DNA from: Planctomycetaceae bacterium
Lineage (GTDB): Bacteria; Planctomycetota; Planctomycetia; Pirellulales; Pirellulaceae
Assembly: GCA_002726515.1 (NCBI GenBank)
Contig: PBTE01000036.1
Location: 1 to 51,653, forward strand
DNA length: 51,653 nt
Direction: 5' to 3'
Position 1 is the first letter of the stretch, and each line of letters begins with the position of its first letter. The notes below the pieces were generated by a model, which was not told the DNA's origin, did no database searches, and saw only the letters and a list, made by a program, of their open reading frames with translations. Positions 18,360-26,393 of the stretch are shown in pieces. The translations under genes were made by a program, and so were the position numbers.

Positions 18360-19178
18360 TTAACTTTGCGTCCCTGTCGGTGCGACAAGTGTCGGGTACT
18401 GTGGCCCTTGGACAAGTTCCCCCACGGGCACGTCCACCGTCGCCAGTCGTTCGTTCCAGTTGTCACCGGTGCGGCGCGTGTGGCCCGGCATCAGGTGCAT
18501 GATGTAACTGCGTCGAGGGTTGTCTATTTTGTTGCCGTACGATCCATGGAGAGTGAGGCAATGATGGAAATGGCAGTGACCGGCCCTCACTTCGCAGGGC
18601 ACGGGTGTGACATCGGCACCATGAGGCACGTTCTCCGGTCGCAGCGGCCAGTTCGGATCCTCCACGTCGACGTCGTTGCGGTGGTAGTTGTATTTCCAAT
18701 GATGGCTGCCGGGGATGACGTGTATGCAGCCGTTGTCGATCGTGGCGTCGTCCAGCGCAATCCAGCACGTGCCCAAATCTGCGGGGCCCACATGGTCCCA
18801 GTACGTGTAGTCCCGATGCCAGGCAAGCACGGCCTGGTTGTCATGAGGAGGTTTGAAGATCAACTGGTCTTCCCAGATCCGCACTGGACCGGCCAGCAGA
18901 TCATGCGCCAGGCTACCGATGGTTTCATCGGCGACAAGTTCTGCGAAAAGGGCGTCTCGGCGAAAGATGTTGACGACCTTCACCACGGGCAGATTGCCTT
19001 TGTTCTTTAATTGGACGGCCGCATTCCCACGCAGATGGGCCGGGAAAGGGATACGTTCTTCCAGGATGTCCTGAATGCGCGCTTTCAGTTTGCCAATCTG
19101 ATCATCGTTCAAAACGCGCGGTCCGGCGACGTAGCCGTGTTCCTTGTAGTGGCGAATCTGCTGCGGGGTGAGGTGCAT
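18360..19178 (-). CDS. Phytanoyl-CoA dioxygenase (PhyH) family protein
   Basis: The 272-residue cytoplasmic protein opens with 'YKEHGYVAGPRVLNDDQI', the typical PhyH N-terminus. The Fe(II) facial triad is visible: HxD in 'LAWHRDYTYWDH' and the distal His in 'HHCLTLHGS', followed by the 2-oxoglutarate-binding Arg in 'NPRRSYIMHLMPG'. 'NGCIHVIPGSHHW' is also a family block. These enzymes hydroxylate small metabolites using O2 and 2-oxoglutarate; the substrate is not predictable here. GGAG lies close upstream of the ATG. It heads a possible minus-strand unit with the propeller and esterase-lactonase genes, so a sugar or sugar-acid derivative is a guess. Confidence 0.88.
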   Translation of the reverse strand: MHLTPQQIRHYKEHGYVAGPRVLNDDQIGKLKARIQDILEERIPFPAHLRGNAAVQLKNKGNLPVVKVVNIFRRDALFAELVADETIGSLAHDLLAGPVRIWEDQLIFKPPHDNQAVLAWHRDYTYWDHVGPADLGTCWIALDDATIDNGCIHVIPGSHHWKYNYHRNDVDVEDPNWPLRPENVPHGADVTPVPCEVRAGHCHFHHCLTLHGSYGNKIDNPRRSYIMHLMPGHTRRTGDNWNERLATVDVPVGELVQGPQYPTLVAPTGTQS

Positions 19179-19354
19179 GTGTCTCCGTCCGGGAAGTCGC
19201 GCGGTCGCGGTAACTTTGCCTCCAGTCTAACGAAAAAATATTGTCCGATAAAGAAGCTTCTGAGAACTTCCGGGCGCGTGCACGGTTGCAGCGGATCCCT
19301 GTTTGTGATTTGACCCTGAGACAGAAAGCTGGCGACAACGAGTTCACGTTATGA

Positions 19355-19626
19355 TCAGACCCTCGAAGTGGCGAAAAATAGAATGCCCATTACCAACAAA
19401 CAAAAGGCAGTCGGTTCTGGAACTGCCTCGGTTCCATATCCGGGGGCGCTGAAATTAGATGCCAACGAGGTGTAGCCGCTCAGGTCGCCCGGGTTGTCTG
19501 CCGCGTTCAGTGCCCAGATCGCACCCGGGGTCACTTGCGCTCCTGCGGGCGAGACAAGCCCCAGCATGAGCACCATCGCCCAACTAGAAACCAGTGCGGA
19601 TGCTGCCCGCGTTGGAAGGTCCTCAT
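19355..19626 (-). pseudogene. Small PEP-CTERM protein gene, apparently frameshifted in its signal peptide
   Basis: An ATG overlaps the stop of the upstream gene (TAATG) and starts 'MRTFQRGQ...HWFLVG', which stops after 31 codons. The next frame has no early ATG but reads 'SSWAMVLMLGLVSPAGA', a signal-peptide core, then about 40 residues and a C-terminal 'VPEPTAFCLLVMGILFFATS', a PEP-CTERM exosortase sorting signal. Joining the two frames at a one-base slip near 'TTTCTAGTTGGG' (19585-19590 area) gives a normal exported PEP-CTERM protein of about 90 residues. The basic tail after the transmembrane segment is very short. Alternatively, translation starts at the ATG at 19576 with a short leader (73 residues). 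Confidence 0.6.
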
Positions 19627-21377
19627 TATGTTAGAGTCTTGGGCGATGAGCGGGTAATCCGTCGCCGCAGTCTCAGTGAGAGGAGCCCGAACAACAGGCC
19701 ACACAGAGTTAATGTCACCGTCCCCGGTTCGGGAATGGCAATGGTCAGGAATTGATCGACCCCGACCCCGAGAACAGTTTGTTCTGTTCCGTCTGCCCAG
19801 AATATTTCCAGGTCGACGGGACTGTCGTGAGTTCCCAGGCCGAAGTGCAGGGTCAGATCATTCTGCACGGACTGTCCCGTGCCCCCTTCCACCTGGCGAG
19901 TGATGGTTCCCAGTCCCGGGACGTCGATCCTGACTTGCGACCCGATTGCCGATCCGTTGACCAGGCTCTTTGCACCCGGACCACCGACGAGTTTGATTTT
20001 GAGATAATGATGATCGGGCCAGTTTGCAGCGCCCGGGTTCTTCCACACACCTCCGTCAGCCACCAGGTCCATGAATCCGTCGTTGTCGTAGTCTCCCCAG
20101 GCTGCCTTCGATTCCGCACCTCCGCTGGAGCTCTTTGTGTTCAGCCCGACGCTGGATGTCACATTCGTAAAATTCCAGTCACCGTCATTGCGAAACAACC
20201 TCGCTTTGGGGCTGCCATACCCGGGCGAAACCGTGATGAACAGATCCAGACGTCCATCATTGTTGTAGTCGGCTAACACGGCGGTGTCCTGGGGTTCCAC
20301 CCCCTCGGTGCCTCGCGGGCCGCGATTTTTGAAATGATAATCGCCGGCGGCTCCCAGGTTCTCCCGGAATCTGGGTGGCTGATTCCCCGGGTGCGCAAAG
20401 TTACTCACATAGATGTCAAAATCACCGTCGTTGTTGAAGTCGCCGACGGCCGAACCCTGGGTGTGTGCCTTCCCTGGCAATCCGTATTCGTTCGCCACGT
20501 CGGTCAGGCCGCCGGAGCCGTCGTTGAGCCACATGTTGTTCCGGGCGGTCCAGTAGTTGGAAACGAAGATGTCCTGGTCGCCGTCCCGATCGAAGTCGAC
20601 ATGCGTGACGCCTTTGCCTTTGTATCTGGGACCATTCCAGGTATTTGAAAACGTTTCGCCCGCATTACTGGTGTAGATCATGTCATTGTCACCCGGGACG
20701 GGCCACGGTTCGCACCAGCCAGTGATGTAATTATCCAGGTAACCGTCGCCGTTGACATCGACCCAGATGATGTCACGGTGAACCCAGGCCGGGCTGGTGC
20801 CGGTCGGCAGGAACTTGTCCCGGTGATCGGTCCAGCTGGTGCCTTCATTGTTCGTATAGAGTCTTGGGCCGGAGTCGCCCAGTTCGCCGCTCCGGTAGCC
20901 CATCGCATCGAGAAACCCGTCGTTGTTGTAGTCACCGAGCACAATGTTGAAGGCATGGGAGAAGCTGGGAAAAATCTCTCCCTGGTTGGCGAAGGGAGTC
21001 CCCGGATTGGATTCGGCGACGTTCAGCCACAGGCCGGAGGTGGAGGGGCCGATGAGATCCGACCAACCGTCGTTGTTCACGTCACCCCAGGCGCTGCCAA
21101 CAATCCCGCTCTGCACCTTTTGGAAATTGGCAGCCCGGGCCTGTGGGCCGGGCTGGAACAGACCCGACACCGCCAGCACTACTGCGCACCGCAGTGCGAA
21201 CGAAAAGTCGGGCGAGCAGCCTCTGGACCCGGGATATTTTGACTTGTTCTCCCAATGGGCCATCAGGCGGCGTAGAAGATTTTCGGCAGACCAGTCCGTT
21301 GTCATCAGCCGTGACAGAGAAACGAGCACCCGCATCCAACGGCTCACGATTACGGTCCCGCACGTCACAAAGTTCAT
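19626..21377 (-). CDS. PEP-CTERM protein with FG-GAP/VCBS repeats and ASPIC/UnbV domain
   Basis: The 583-residue protein is exported. It contains at least seven integrin-like calcium-binding blades of the form D-x-N/D-x-D-G ('GDVNNDGWSDL', 'GDYNNDGFLDAM', 'VDVNGDGYLDN', 'VDFDRDGDQDIF', 'GDFNNDGDFDIY', 'ADYNNDGRLDLF', 'GDYDNDGFMDLV'). Then comes an ASPIC/UnbV domain ('GSAIGSQVRIDVPGLGTI', 'LHFGLGTHDSPVDLEIFWADG') and a C-terminal PEP-CTERM tripartite signal ('PEPGTVTLTLCGLLFGLL' followed by 'RLRRR'). The start has a good SD, GAGGAG six bases upstream. The N-terminus before the hydrophobic leader is long (about 60 residues). It probably anchors at the cell surface via exosortase and binds glycans or other matrix material. 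Confidence 0.88.
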   Translation of the reverse strand: MNFVTCGTVIVSRWMRVLVSLSRLMTTDWSAENLLRRLMAHWENKSKYPGSRGCSPDFSFALRCAVVLAVSGLFQPGPQARAANFQKVQSGIVGSAWGDVNNDGWSDLIGPSTSGLWLNVAESNPGTPFANQGEIFPSFSHAFNIVLGDYNNDGFLDAMGYRSGELGDSGPRLYTNNEGTSWTDHRDKFLPTGTSPAWVHRDIIWVDVNGDGYLDNYITGWCEPWPVPGDNDMIYTSNAGETFSNTWNGPRYKGKGVTHVDFDRDGDQDIFVSNYWTARNNMWLNDGSGGLTDVANEYGLPGKAHTQGSAVGDFNNDGDFDIYVSNFAHPGNQPPRFRENLGAAGDYHFKNRGPRGTEGVEPQDTAVLADYNNDGRLDLFITVSPGYGSPKARLFRNDGDWNFTNVTSSVGLNTKSSSGGAESKAAWGDYDNDGFMDLVADGGVWKNPGAANWPDHHYLKIKLVGGPGAKSLVNGSAIGSQVRIDVPGLGTITRQVEGGTGQSVQNDLTLHFGLGTHDSPVDLEIFWADGTEQTVLGVGVDQFLTIAIPEPGTVTLTLCGLLFGLLSLRLRRRITRSSPKTLT

Positions 21378-22025
21378 CAGACACTCCTCGCGTTACCCAA
21401 GAGGCAAAGTTGATCAGTGGAAAAGTTTTTCACGGCCATCGTTTCTATATTCGATGGCTTGGCATTCAACAGTCTTTTTGTTCTAGCCAATCCACTTCAC
21501 CACTTGCGTTGGACTTTGCGGGAGCGCGCGGCATGACCACAAAACGATAGCGAGGGGAAGTTCACCGCAGAGAGCGTCGACAGGGCAAGAAACAAAAAAC
21601 GCCCGTCCTCGTTCGCCCACACCTCGATGAACCGCGTACACGCGGCGAGGGTGTTAAGATTGGCGTAAAGTCACGAGCAGTTCCACTCGACATATCCGGT
21701 TCAAGTTACTTCACCCATTATTGTAAGCCAACGAGAGACCGACACAAGCTTCTAACCCTGAAAAATGTTTTTTATTTTCAAGCGGTTTGTTTCAGCAGGA
21801 CAAACTGCAGTTCTCCCAGATCAAATCCGCCTCCTGATGGAACGTCGCTTGTGTAAAGGGTGGCCCCGACGCCACTTATGTTGTTGGCAAAATGCTGAAC
21901 CAGAGTCCGAGACAGGGTTTGGGCTGGGTCGAAGAAACGGCCGGTTAAAAAGAGGGCGATGTTGCACCATGCCCCGGGCCCGTATCATTTTTCATGGCCG
22001 ATACAAATTACTCGATTGCATCAAG
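21378..22025. other. Divergent intergenic region with imperfect inverted repeat
   Basis: No gene is supported in these 648 bases. The frame upstream of the AlkA start is open from 21765, but it reads as Cys/Arg-rich non-coding sequence. The region holds the inverted repeat at 21619-21654 and must carry promoters for both divergent genes. Confidence 0.5.
21619..21654. repeat. Imperfect 36-base inverted repeat (hairpin or operator)
   Basis: The core CCGCGT-AC-ACGCGG (21632-21645) is a perfect 6+6 palindrome. It is flanked by ACACCTCG on the left and CGAGGGTGT on the right, which also pair with a one-base bulge, giving a long stem with a 5-base bulge on one arm. Confidence 0.45.
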
Positions 22026-22661
22026 ATGAGTTTGGTCTCCCAACAAGTCGAACCTGCCTTGCGACATTTTCGATCGTCGGATCCGGTTCTCCAAAAGACG
22101 ATCAAAAAGGTAGGGCCTTTCCGGCTACAGCTTCAACGAGACCGTTTTCAAGCTCTTGTGCGATCGATTATCTCGCAGCAGATCTCTACCAGCGCAGCTC
22201 GGGCGATTCGAGAGCGACTGGCAAAACGACTGGCTCCCGAAAAGATCAGCGCTGCTGCGATCATGGAACTCACGGATCATCAACTCCGATCTGTTGGTTT
22301 GTCCAAACAAAAATCAAGCTATTTGAGGGATCTTTCCCTGAAGGTGCTGGACAATCAATTGTGTCTGAAGCAGGTCGGCCGATTTTCGGACGAAAAGGTG
22401 ATTGAAGAGCTGATCCGGGTTAAGGGCATCGGACGTTGGACTGCCCAGATGTTCCTGATGTTTTGCCTGGGCCGACCTGACGTGTTGCCTTACGACGATC
22501 TGGGCATCCGTTCCGCGTTGCGTAAACTTTACAAGTTGAAAGCATTGCCCGACAAAGCAGCGACAGAAAAGATTGCCAGTGCCTGGCGCCCCTATGCAAC
22601 CATCGCTTGTTGGTACTGTTGGCGGAGTTTAGACTTGCCAGACAAGGGAGGGATCAAATAG
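22026..22661 (+). CDS. DNA-3-methyladenine glycosylase II (AlkA/MAG-type)
   Basis: The 211-residue protein matches the HhH-GPD superfamily: 'FQALVRSIISQQISTSAARA' (helical core), the helix-hairpin-helix 'LIRVKGIGRWTAQMFLMF' and the following catalytic Asp in 'LPYDDLGIRSAL'. It removes alkylated purines (3-methyladenine and similar) from DNA to start base-excision repair. It lacks the N-terminal domain of E. coli AlkA and is the size of yeast Mag1/Archaeal AlkA-like enzymes. There is no C-terminal iron-sulfur cluster motif, which argues against endonuclease III or MutY. The ATG at this point gives the family-typical N-terminus; the 87 in-frame upstream codons look non-coding. Confidence 0.88.
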   Translation: MSLVSQQVEPALRHFRSSDPVLQKTIKKVGPFRLQLQRDRFQALVRSIISQQISTSAARAIRERLAKRLAPEKISAAAIMELTDHQLRSVGLSKQKSSYLRDLSLKVLDNQLCLKQVGRFSDEKVIEELIRVKGIGRWTAQMFLMFCLGRPDVLPYDDLGIRSALRKLYKLKALPDKAATEKIASAWRPYATIACWYCWRSLDLPDKGGIK

Positions 22662-22974
22662 TGGATTCTTGTACGGATCACCTTGTGAAAGATGGAGTCA
22701 GTCCTGAAAAGATGTTCCGCCTGCTCCTGCCAGAAAAGCGATCACCCGGCCCAATACGTTGTGATGGATAGGGGAGGTTTCAGGGACTCTATTTCGGTCA
22801 GATGTCCAGGCGTTGTATTGCCGATGGTTAGAAGCGTAAACGGGGTTTCGGAGCCATCAACTCGCCGGGCCGTTTCAGACGAACACGTTTCTTGACAAGT
22901 GAGTTTGTTTGGCCGTGACTCAGTTGCCGACCGGTCGCAAGTCCAAAGGAAAGAGGCACTTGTTGTCTGCTGCC
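22662..22974. other. Intergenic region without recognised features
   Basis: I see no gene, RNA or convincing repeat in these 313 bases. The amidohydrolase frame is open back to a GTG at 22909, so the upstream boundary of that gene is not certain. Confidence 0.4.
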
Positions 22975-23733
22975 ATGGAAATCATCGACAGTTATAGTCA
23001 TTGTGGGATCAGTAAATACGAGCCGATTGAACGGGTGCGTGCTGTCATGCGCAGCGGAGACGTGGCACGGGCGGTACTGGTGCAGCATCTGGGTGAGTAT
23101 GACAACCGCTACCTGCAAGATGTCGTGGCCGCTGATCCGGACCATTTGACTGGTGTCTGCATGGTTGACCACCAGTTACCCGATGCGTCTGGAACACTGA
23201 AGCACTGGCATCAAACGGGATGTTTTCGCGGCGTTAGGTTGTCGACGGACGTCTTGTCGGTTGCCCCGCAGCTGTTTTCTACAGCAGCCGAGACAGGACT
23301 CGTGATTGTATTGTATGCGCCCGACGGCGTCGGCGGCTTTGTTGAGCAAATCGATGCACTTTTGCATGACCATCCCGACGCGCGTCTAGTCCTGACTCAT
23401 TTGGGAAACCCGCCCGTGGGCCAGTCTGCGGAGGCGGAAGCTTATCGTGAAGTGTTTCGCCTGGCGCGATACGCTCATGTTTACTTCCAGATTTCCGGCA
23501 TGAAAATGTTTTGCCCCCATCCCCACGAGCCGCTTTACACATGGATTGGCTCAGCGGTTGAAACCTTTGGCTCTGATCGTCTGCTGTGGGGATCGAACTA
23601 CCCGGTTGTGGGGGACACCGATGACTACCTTGCCGACCTGCGTCTGGTCACCAGTGGTCAGCTGCCCTTTTCCAAACCATCCATTCCAGCGGTCGCGGGT
23701 GAAAACGCGCGGCGACTGTGGTTTGACAAATAA
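22975..23733 (+). CDS. Amidohydrolase-family (Amidohydro_2) TIM-barrel protein
   Basis: The 252-residue protein has the COG2159-like layout: 'MEIIDSYSHCG' at the N-terminus, where family members usually show an H-x-H pair (here Ser-x-His), 'DPDHLTGVCMVDH', 'GCFRGVRLS', 'ARLVLTHLGNPP' with a His likely to bind metal or substrate, and near the C-terminus 'LLWGSNYPVVGDTDDYLADL', where the usual catalytic Asp of 'WGSDYP' is Asn. Loss of one His and the Asp suggests a metal-independent lactonase-type member or altered chemistry; Asn at the latter site is common in related lactonases. It probably hydrolyses a lactone or decarboxylates a small acid. Its start could also be the GTG at 22909. Confidence 0.8.
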   Translation: MEIIDSYSHCGISKYEPIERVRAVMRSGDVARAVLVQHLGEYDNRYLQDVVAADPDHLTGVCMVDHQLPDASGTLKHWHQTGCFRGVRLSTDVLSVAPQLFSTAAETGLVIVLYAPDGVGGFVEQIDALLHDHPDARLVLTHLGNPPVGQSAEAEAYREVFRLARYAHVYFQISGMKMFCPHPHEPLYTWIGSAVETFGSDRLLWGSNYPVVGDTDDYLADLRLVTSGQLPFSKPSIPAVAGENARRLWFDK

Positions 23734-24017
23734 CGGCTCTCCTGGGAATGTTGTCTTCTCTGAAGGATGGATTGCGATTTGAATGCGAAACTTTCTGGTT
23801 CGCAATGAAAAAAATTCAACGGTCGGGATCCTCTCTTGTTTTTCCACAGGATTTGGGCTTCTGACAAGGGTCTTCTGTCGTAGGCCAACTGAAACACCGT
23901 TGAGCACCAGCGTTGGGATGCCGTCTTCCACTCGAGGAATGATTGACAACTCCCGTTGGCACATGTACAAGAGACATAGGGGAAAAGCTTATTCGACACC
24001 AACATAAGTGTGCTTCC

Positions 24018-26348
24018 ATGTTGCCGAGAAACATCATCTGCGTTGGCATCATGACCATCGTCGGCGGGATCTGTCTACCGTTCATCTGCGACGTCGATTC
24101 TCACGCCGAATCCTTGGAAGTTTCTCGTGCCACCGATTCCAAAGAATCAGTGGCTGAATCTCGTGCTGACAATAACGCAGTTGTTGTTGAGGGACCTCCC
24201 GAGCAATCTGCGTCCAACTCCGACCAGGATGAGCCATTGATACTGGAAGGGGAGCGTCTGCGATGGGCCAGCTCGGCCTTTGCATCCAAATGCGGGGTGT
24301 GTCACGACGAGGATGGTCGAGCGACTTCACTCGACAACCCACGAGCAGACCTGGTGGACAAGGCGTGGCACCACGGGTCACAACTCGTCCAAATTGAAGA
24401 GACGATTCGCGAAGGGGTGCCCGATACGCTGATGGAGCCCCTGGAAAAAAATTACACGGCAGCAGAAATCGCGGACCTGGCAAAGTATGTGACGTTGCTG
24501 AGTCAGAAGATGCATGTCGAACTGCCCGGGTCGGAGCGCAAGGCTGCCACGGAGTTGACCGATACGGTTGCCGCACAGTTGCCACCCGGACCGGACCGGC
24601 AATTTCGGGAGAAAGAGAATTTCATCGACGATTATATTTTCGGAAAGATGAAAGCCCATGGGATTCCTCATGCTCCCCTTTCGACCGATGCTGAATTTAT
24701 GCGACGGCTGTATCTTGACTTGTGGGGGCGTCTGCCTGATACGGATGAGGTCCGGCAATTCGTTTCCGATGCGGAACCCGACAAACGTAACAAGCTCATC
24801 GACCAATTACTGGGCCTCGATTTCATGGACCCTGACAAACCGGGCTTCGCGGGAAATCAAGATGATGACTATCGGGGACCTTGGCTGGTAAAAAAACCCT
24901 TCTTGAATAAATGGACTTTCTTTTTCTCAGATTTGTTCCGCATAGGCGGAGGTGGCACGAACAGCGGACCGGCTTTCAAGGATTACATCCACCTCTGTTT
25001 GAAGTACGAGATCCCTTATGACTACTTCGTGCGGGAGCTGTTGACCGCCACGGCGATCGGAGGCAAGGTTTCGGGACCGGCCGGTTTTATCATTCGTCAC
25101 AAGGTGGGAGGAATCCGTGATGCAGACGTGATGCACGAGGACACCTGCGATGAAATAGCACTCTCGGTGTCGAAAATCTTCCTGGGTGTCAATCTGGAAT
25201 GTGTCTCCTGTCATGACGGGGCCGGTCATCTGGACAATCTCAACCTGAGTCTGTCGAAAATCACGCGCAGGGATTTCTGGCAGCAGGCGGCTTTCTTTGA
25301 GAACATTCGCATCTTTCGGGGCGACCCACCGAATGGCGTCGATTATGTGTTACTCGACGGACCATCGTTGCGGCCAGAGAGGATCTGGCAGGGGGGAATT
25401 GCGCATTTTAAATTTTCGAGTCCCGCGACTGCGACCGGAGGACCGGGCTATCGGATGGAGGCGCCGAGTGTCATACGCATTCCGCGGGACAAAAACGAAA
25501 ATGTTTATCCGCAGTATTTCATGAATGGGGAGCGGCCCGCCCCGGGCGCCAATTCTCGTGACGAATTGGCTCGCATGATTACATCAGATTTTCAGTTCGC
25601 CAAAGCGACAGTGAATCTGTTCTGGTCCAAACTGATGACGGTGGGTATTGTCGATCCGCCCTTCGAGTGGGATTTAGATCGCCAGGATCCGGAGAATCCT
25701 CCTCCGGCGCCCTGGACGATTCAGCCTTCGCATCCGGAGCTATTGGACGCGCTTGCCAGAGACTTTCAGGATCACAACTTCGAGTTGCGTTACCTGATGC
25801 GTACCATCTGTCGTTCCAAGGCCTACCAGCTTTCCTCGCGTTTTCCAGGAGAATACGAGCCGGAATACGACCGCTACTATGCGCGCAAACTGGTGCGCCG
25901 TCTTTCGGCGGAGGAGATCTACGACGCCATTGTCAAAGCGACGAATGTTTTTGGAAACAATGTCAAGTTTGTCATGGAACAGAAGGGCATGCCGGACGCA
26001 GAGCTGAAACGATTCTTGTCCTTTTTCGGTCAGAGTAACCGTGCAACAACACCACCCGATACCAAAGGTTCGATCATTCAGGCATCACTGATACTCAACA
26101 GTGATCTTGTCAACAAAAAATTGCTGGCCAGCACAGAAGGAAGTCGGGTCAACATGCTGTTAAAGAAAGACCCCCCTTTGAACAACCATGAGTTGGTCGA
26201 GGAGTTGTTTTTGGCGACGCTCTCACGTTTTCCAACCGCAAAAGAAATAGCTGACTCGGTCAGTCATGTTGAGAAGTACCGAAACCGGGGTGTTGAAGAC
26301 CTCCAGTGGGCACTGATGAACAATCTGGAATTCATCGTTAACTATTGA
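24018..26348 (+). CDS. Cytochrome c + DUF1549 + DUF1553 secreted protein
   Basis: The 776-residue protein has an N-terminal hydrophobic leader ('CVGIMTIVGGICLPFIC'). A single-haem cytochrome c domain follows (about residues 75-160): CGVCHDEDGR with an axial Met candidate in 'DTLMEPLEKNYTAAEIADLAKYV'. DUF1549 covers about 195-420 ('FMRRLYLDLWGRLPDTDEV') and includes a second CxxCH (CVSCHDGAGH). DUF1553 follows ('DFQFAKATVNLFWSKLM', 'PSHPELLDALARDFQDHNF') through the end. Unlike the other copies here, it has no carbohydrate-binding-like insert. The upstream in-frame start (TTG at 23943) would precede the leader. The DUF1501 partner follows after 45 bases. Confidence 0.92.
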   Translation: MLPRNIICVGIMTIVGGICLPFICDVDSHAESLEVSRATDSKESVAESRADNNAVVVEGPPEQSASNSDQDEPLILEGERLRWASSAFASKCGVCHDEDGRATSLDNPRADLVDKAWHHGSQLVQIEETIREGVPDTLMEPLEKNYTAAEIADLAKYVTLLSQKMHVELPGSERKAATELTDTVAAQLPPGPDRQFREKENFIDDYIFGKMKAHGIPHAPLSTDAEFMRRLYLDLWGRLPDTDEVRQFVSDAEPDKRNKLIDQLLGLDFMDPDKPGFAGNQDDDYRGPWLVKKPFLNKWTFFFSDLFRIGGGGTNSGPAFKDYIHLCLKYEIPYDYFVRELLTATAIGGKVSGPAGFIIRHKVGGIRDADVMHEDTCDEIALSVSKIFLGVNLECVSCHDGAGHLDNLNLSLSKITRRDFWQQAAFFENIRIFRGDPPNGVDYVLLDGPSLRPERIWQGGIAHFKFSSPATATGGPGYRMEAPSVIRIPRDKNENVYPQYFMNGERPAPGANSRDELARMITSDFQFAKATVNLFWSKLMTVGIVDPPFEWDLDRQDPENPPPAPWTIQPSHPELLDALARDFQDHNFELRYLMRTICRSKAYQLSSRFPGEYEPEYDRYYARKLVRRLSAEEIYDAIVKATNVFGNNVKFVMEQKGMPDAELKRFLSFFGQSNRATTPPDTKGSIIQASLILNSDLVNKKLLASTEGSRVNMLLKKDPPLNNHELVEELFLATLSRFPTAKEIADSVSHVEKYRNRGVEDLQWALMNNLEFIVNY

Positions 26349-26393
26349 CCAGATGCAGAGACACGTGGCGACGCCACGGTCAGGATATTCGCC

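Noticed and set aside
21765..22025. 87-residue N-terminal extension of the AlkA-like protein
   Set aside because: The extension is Cys/Arg-rich and unlike the family; the inner ATG gives the normal N-terminus.
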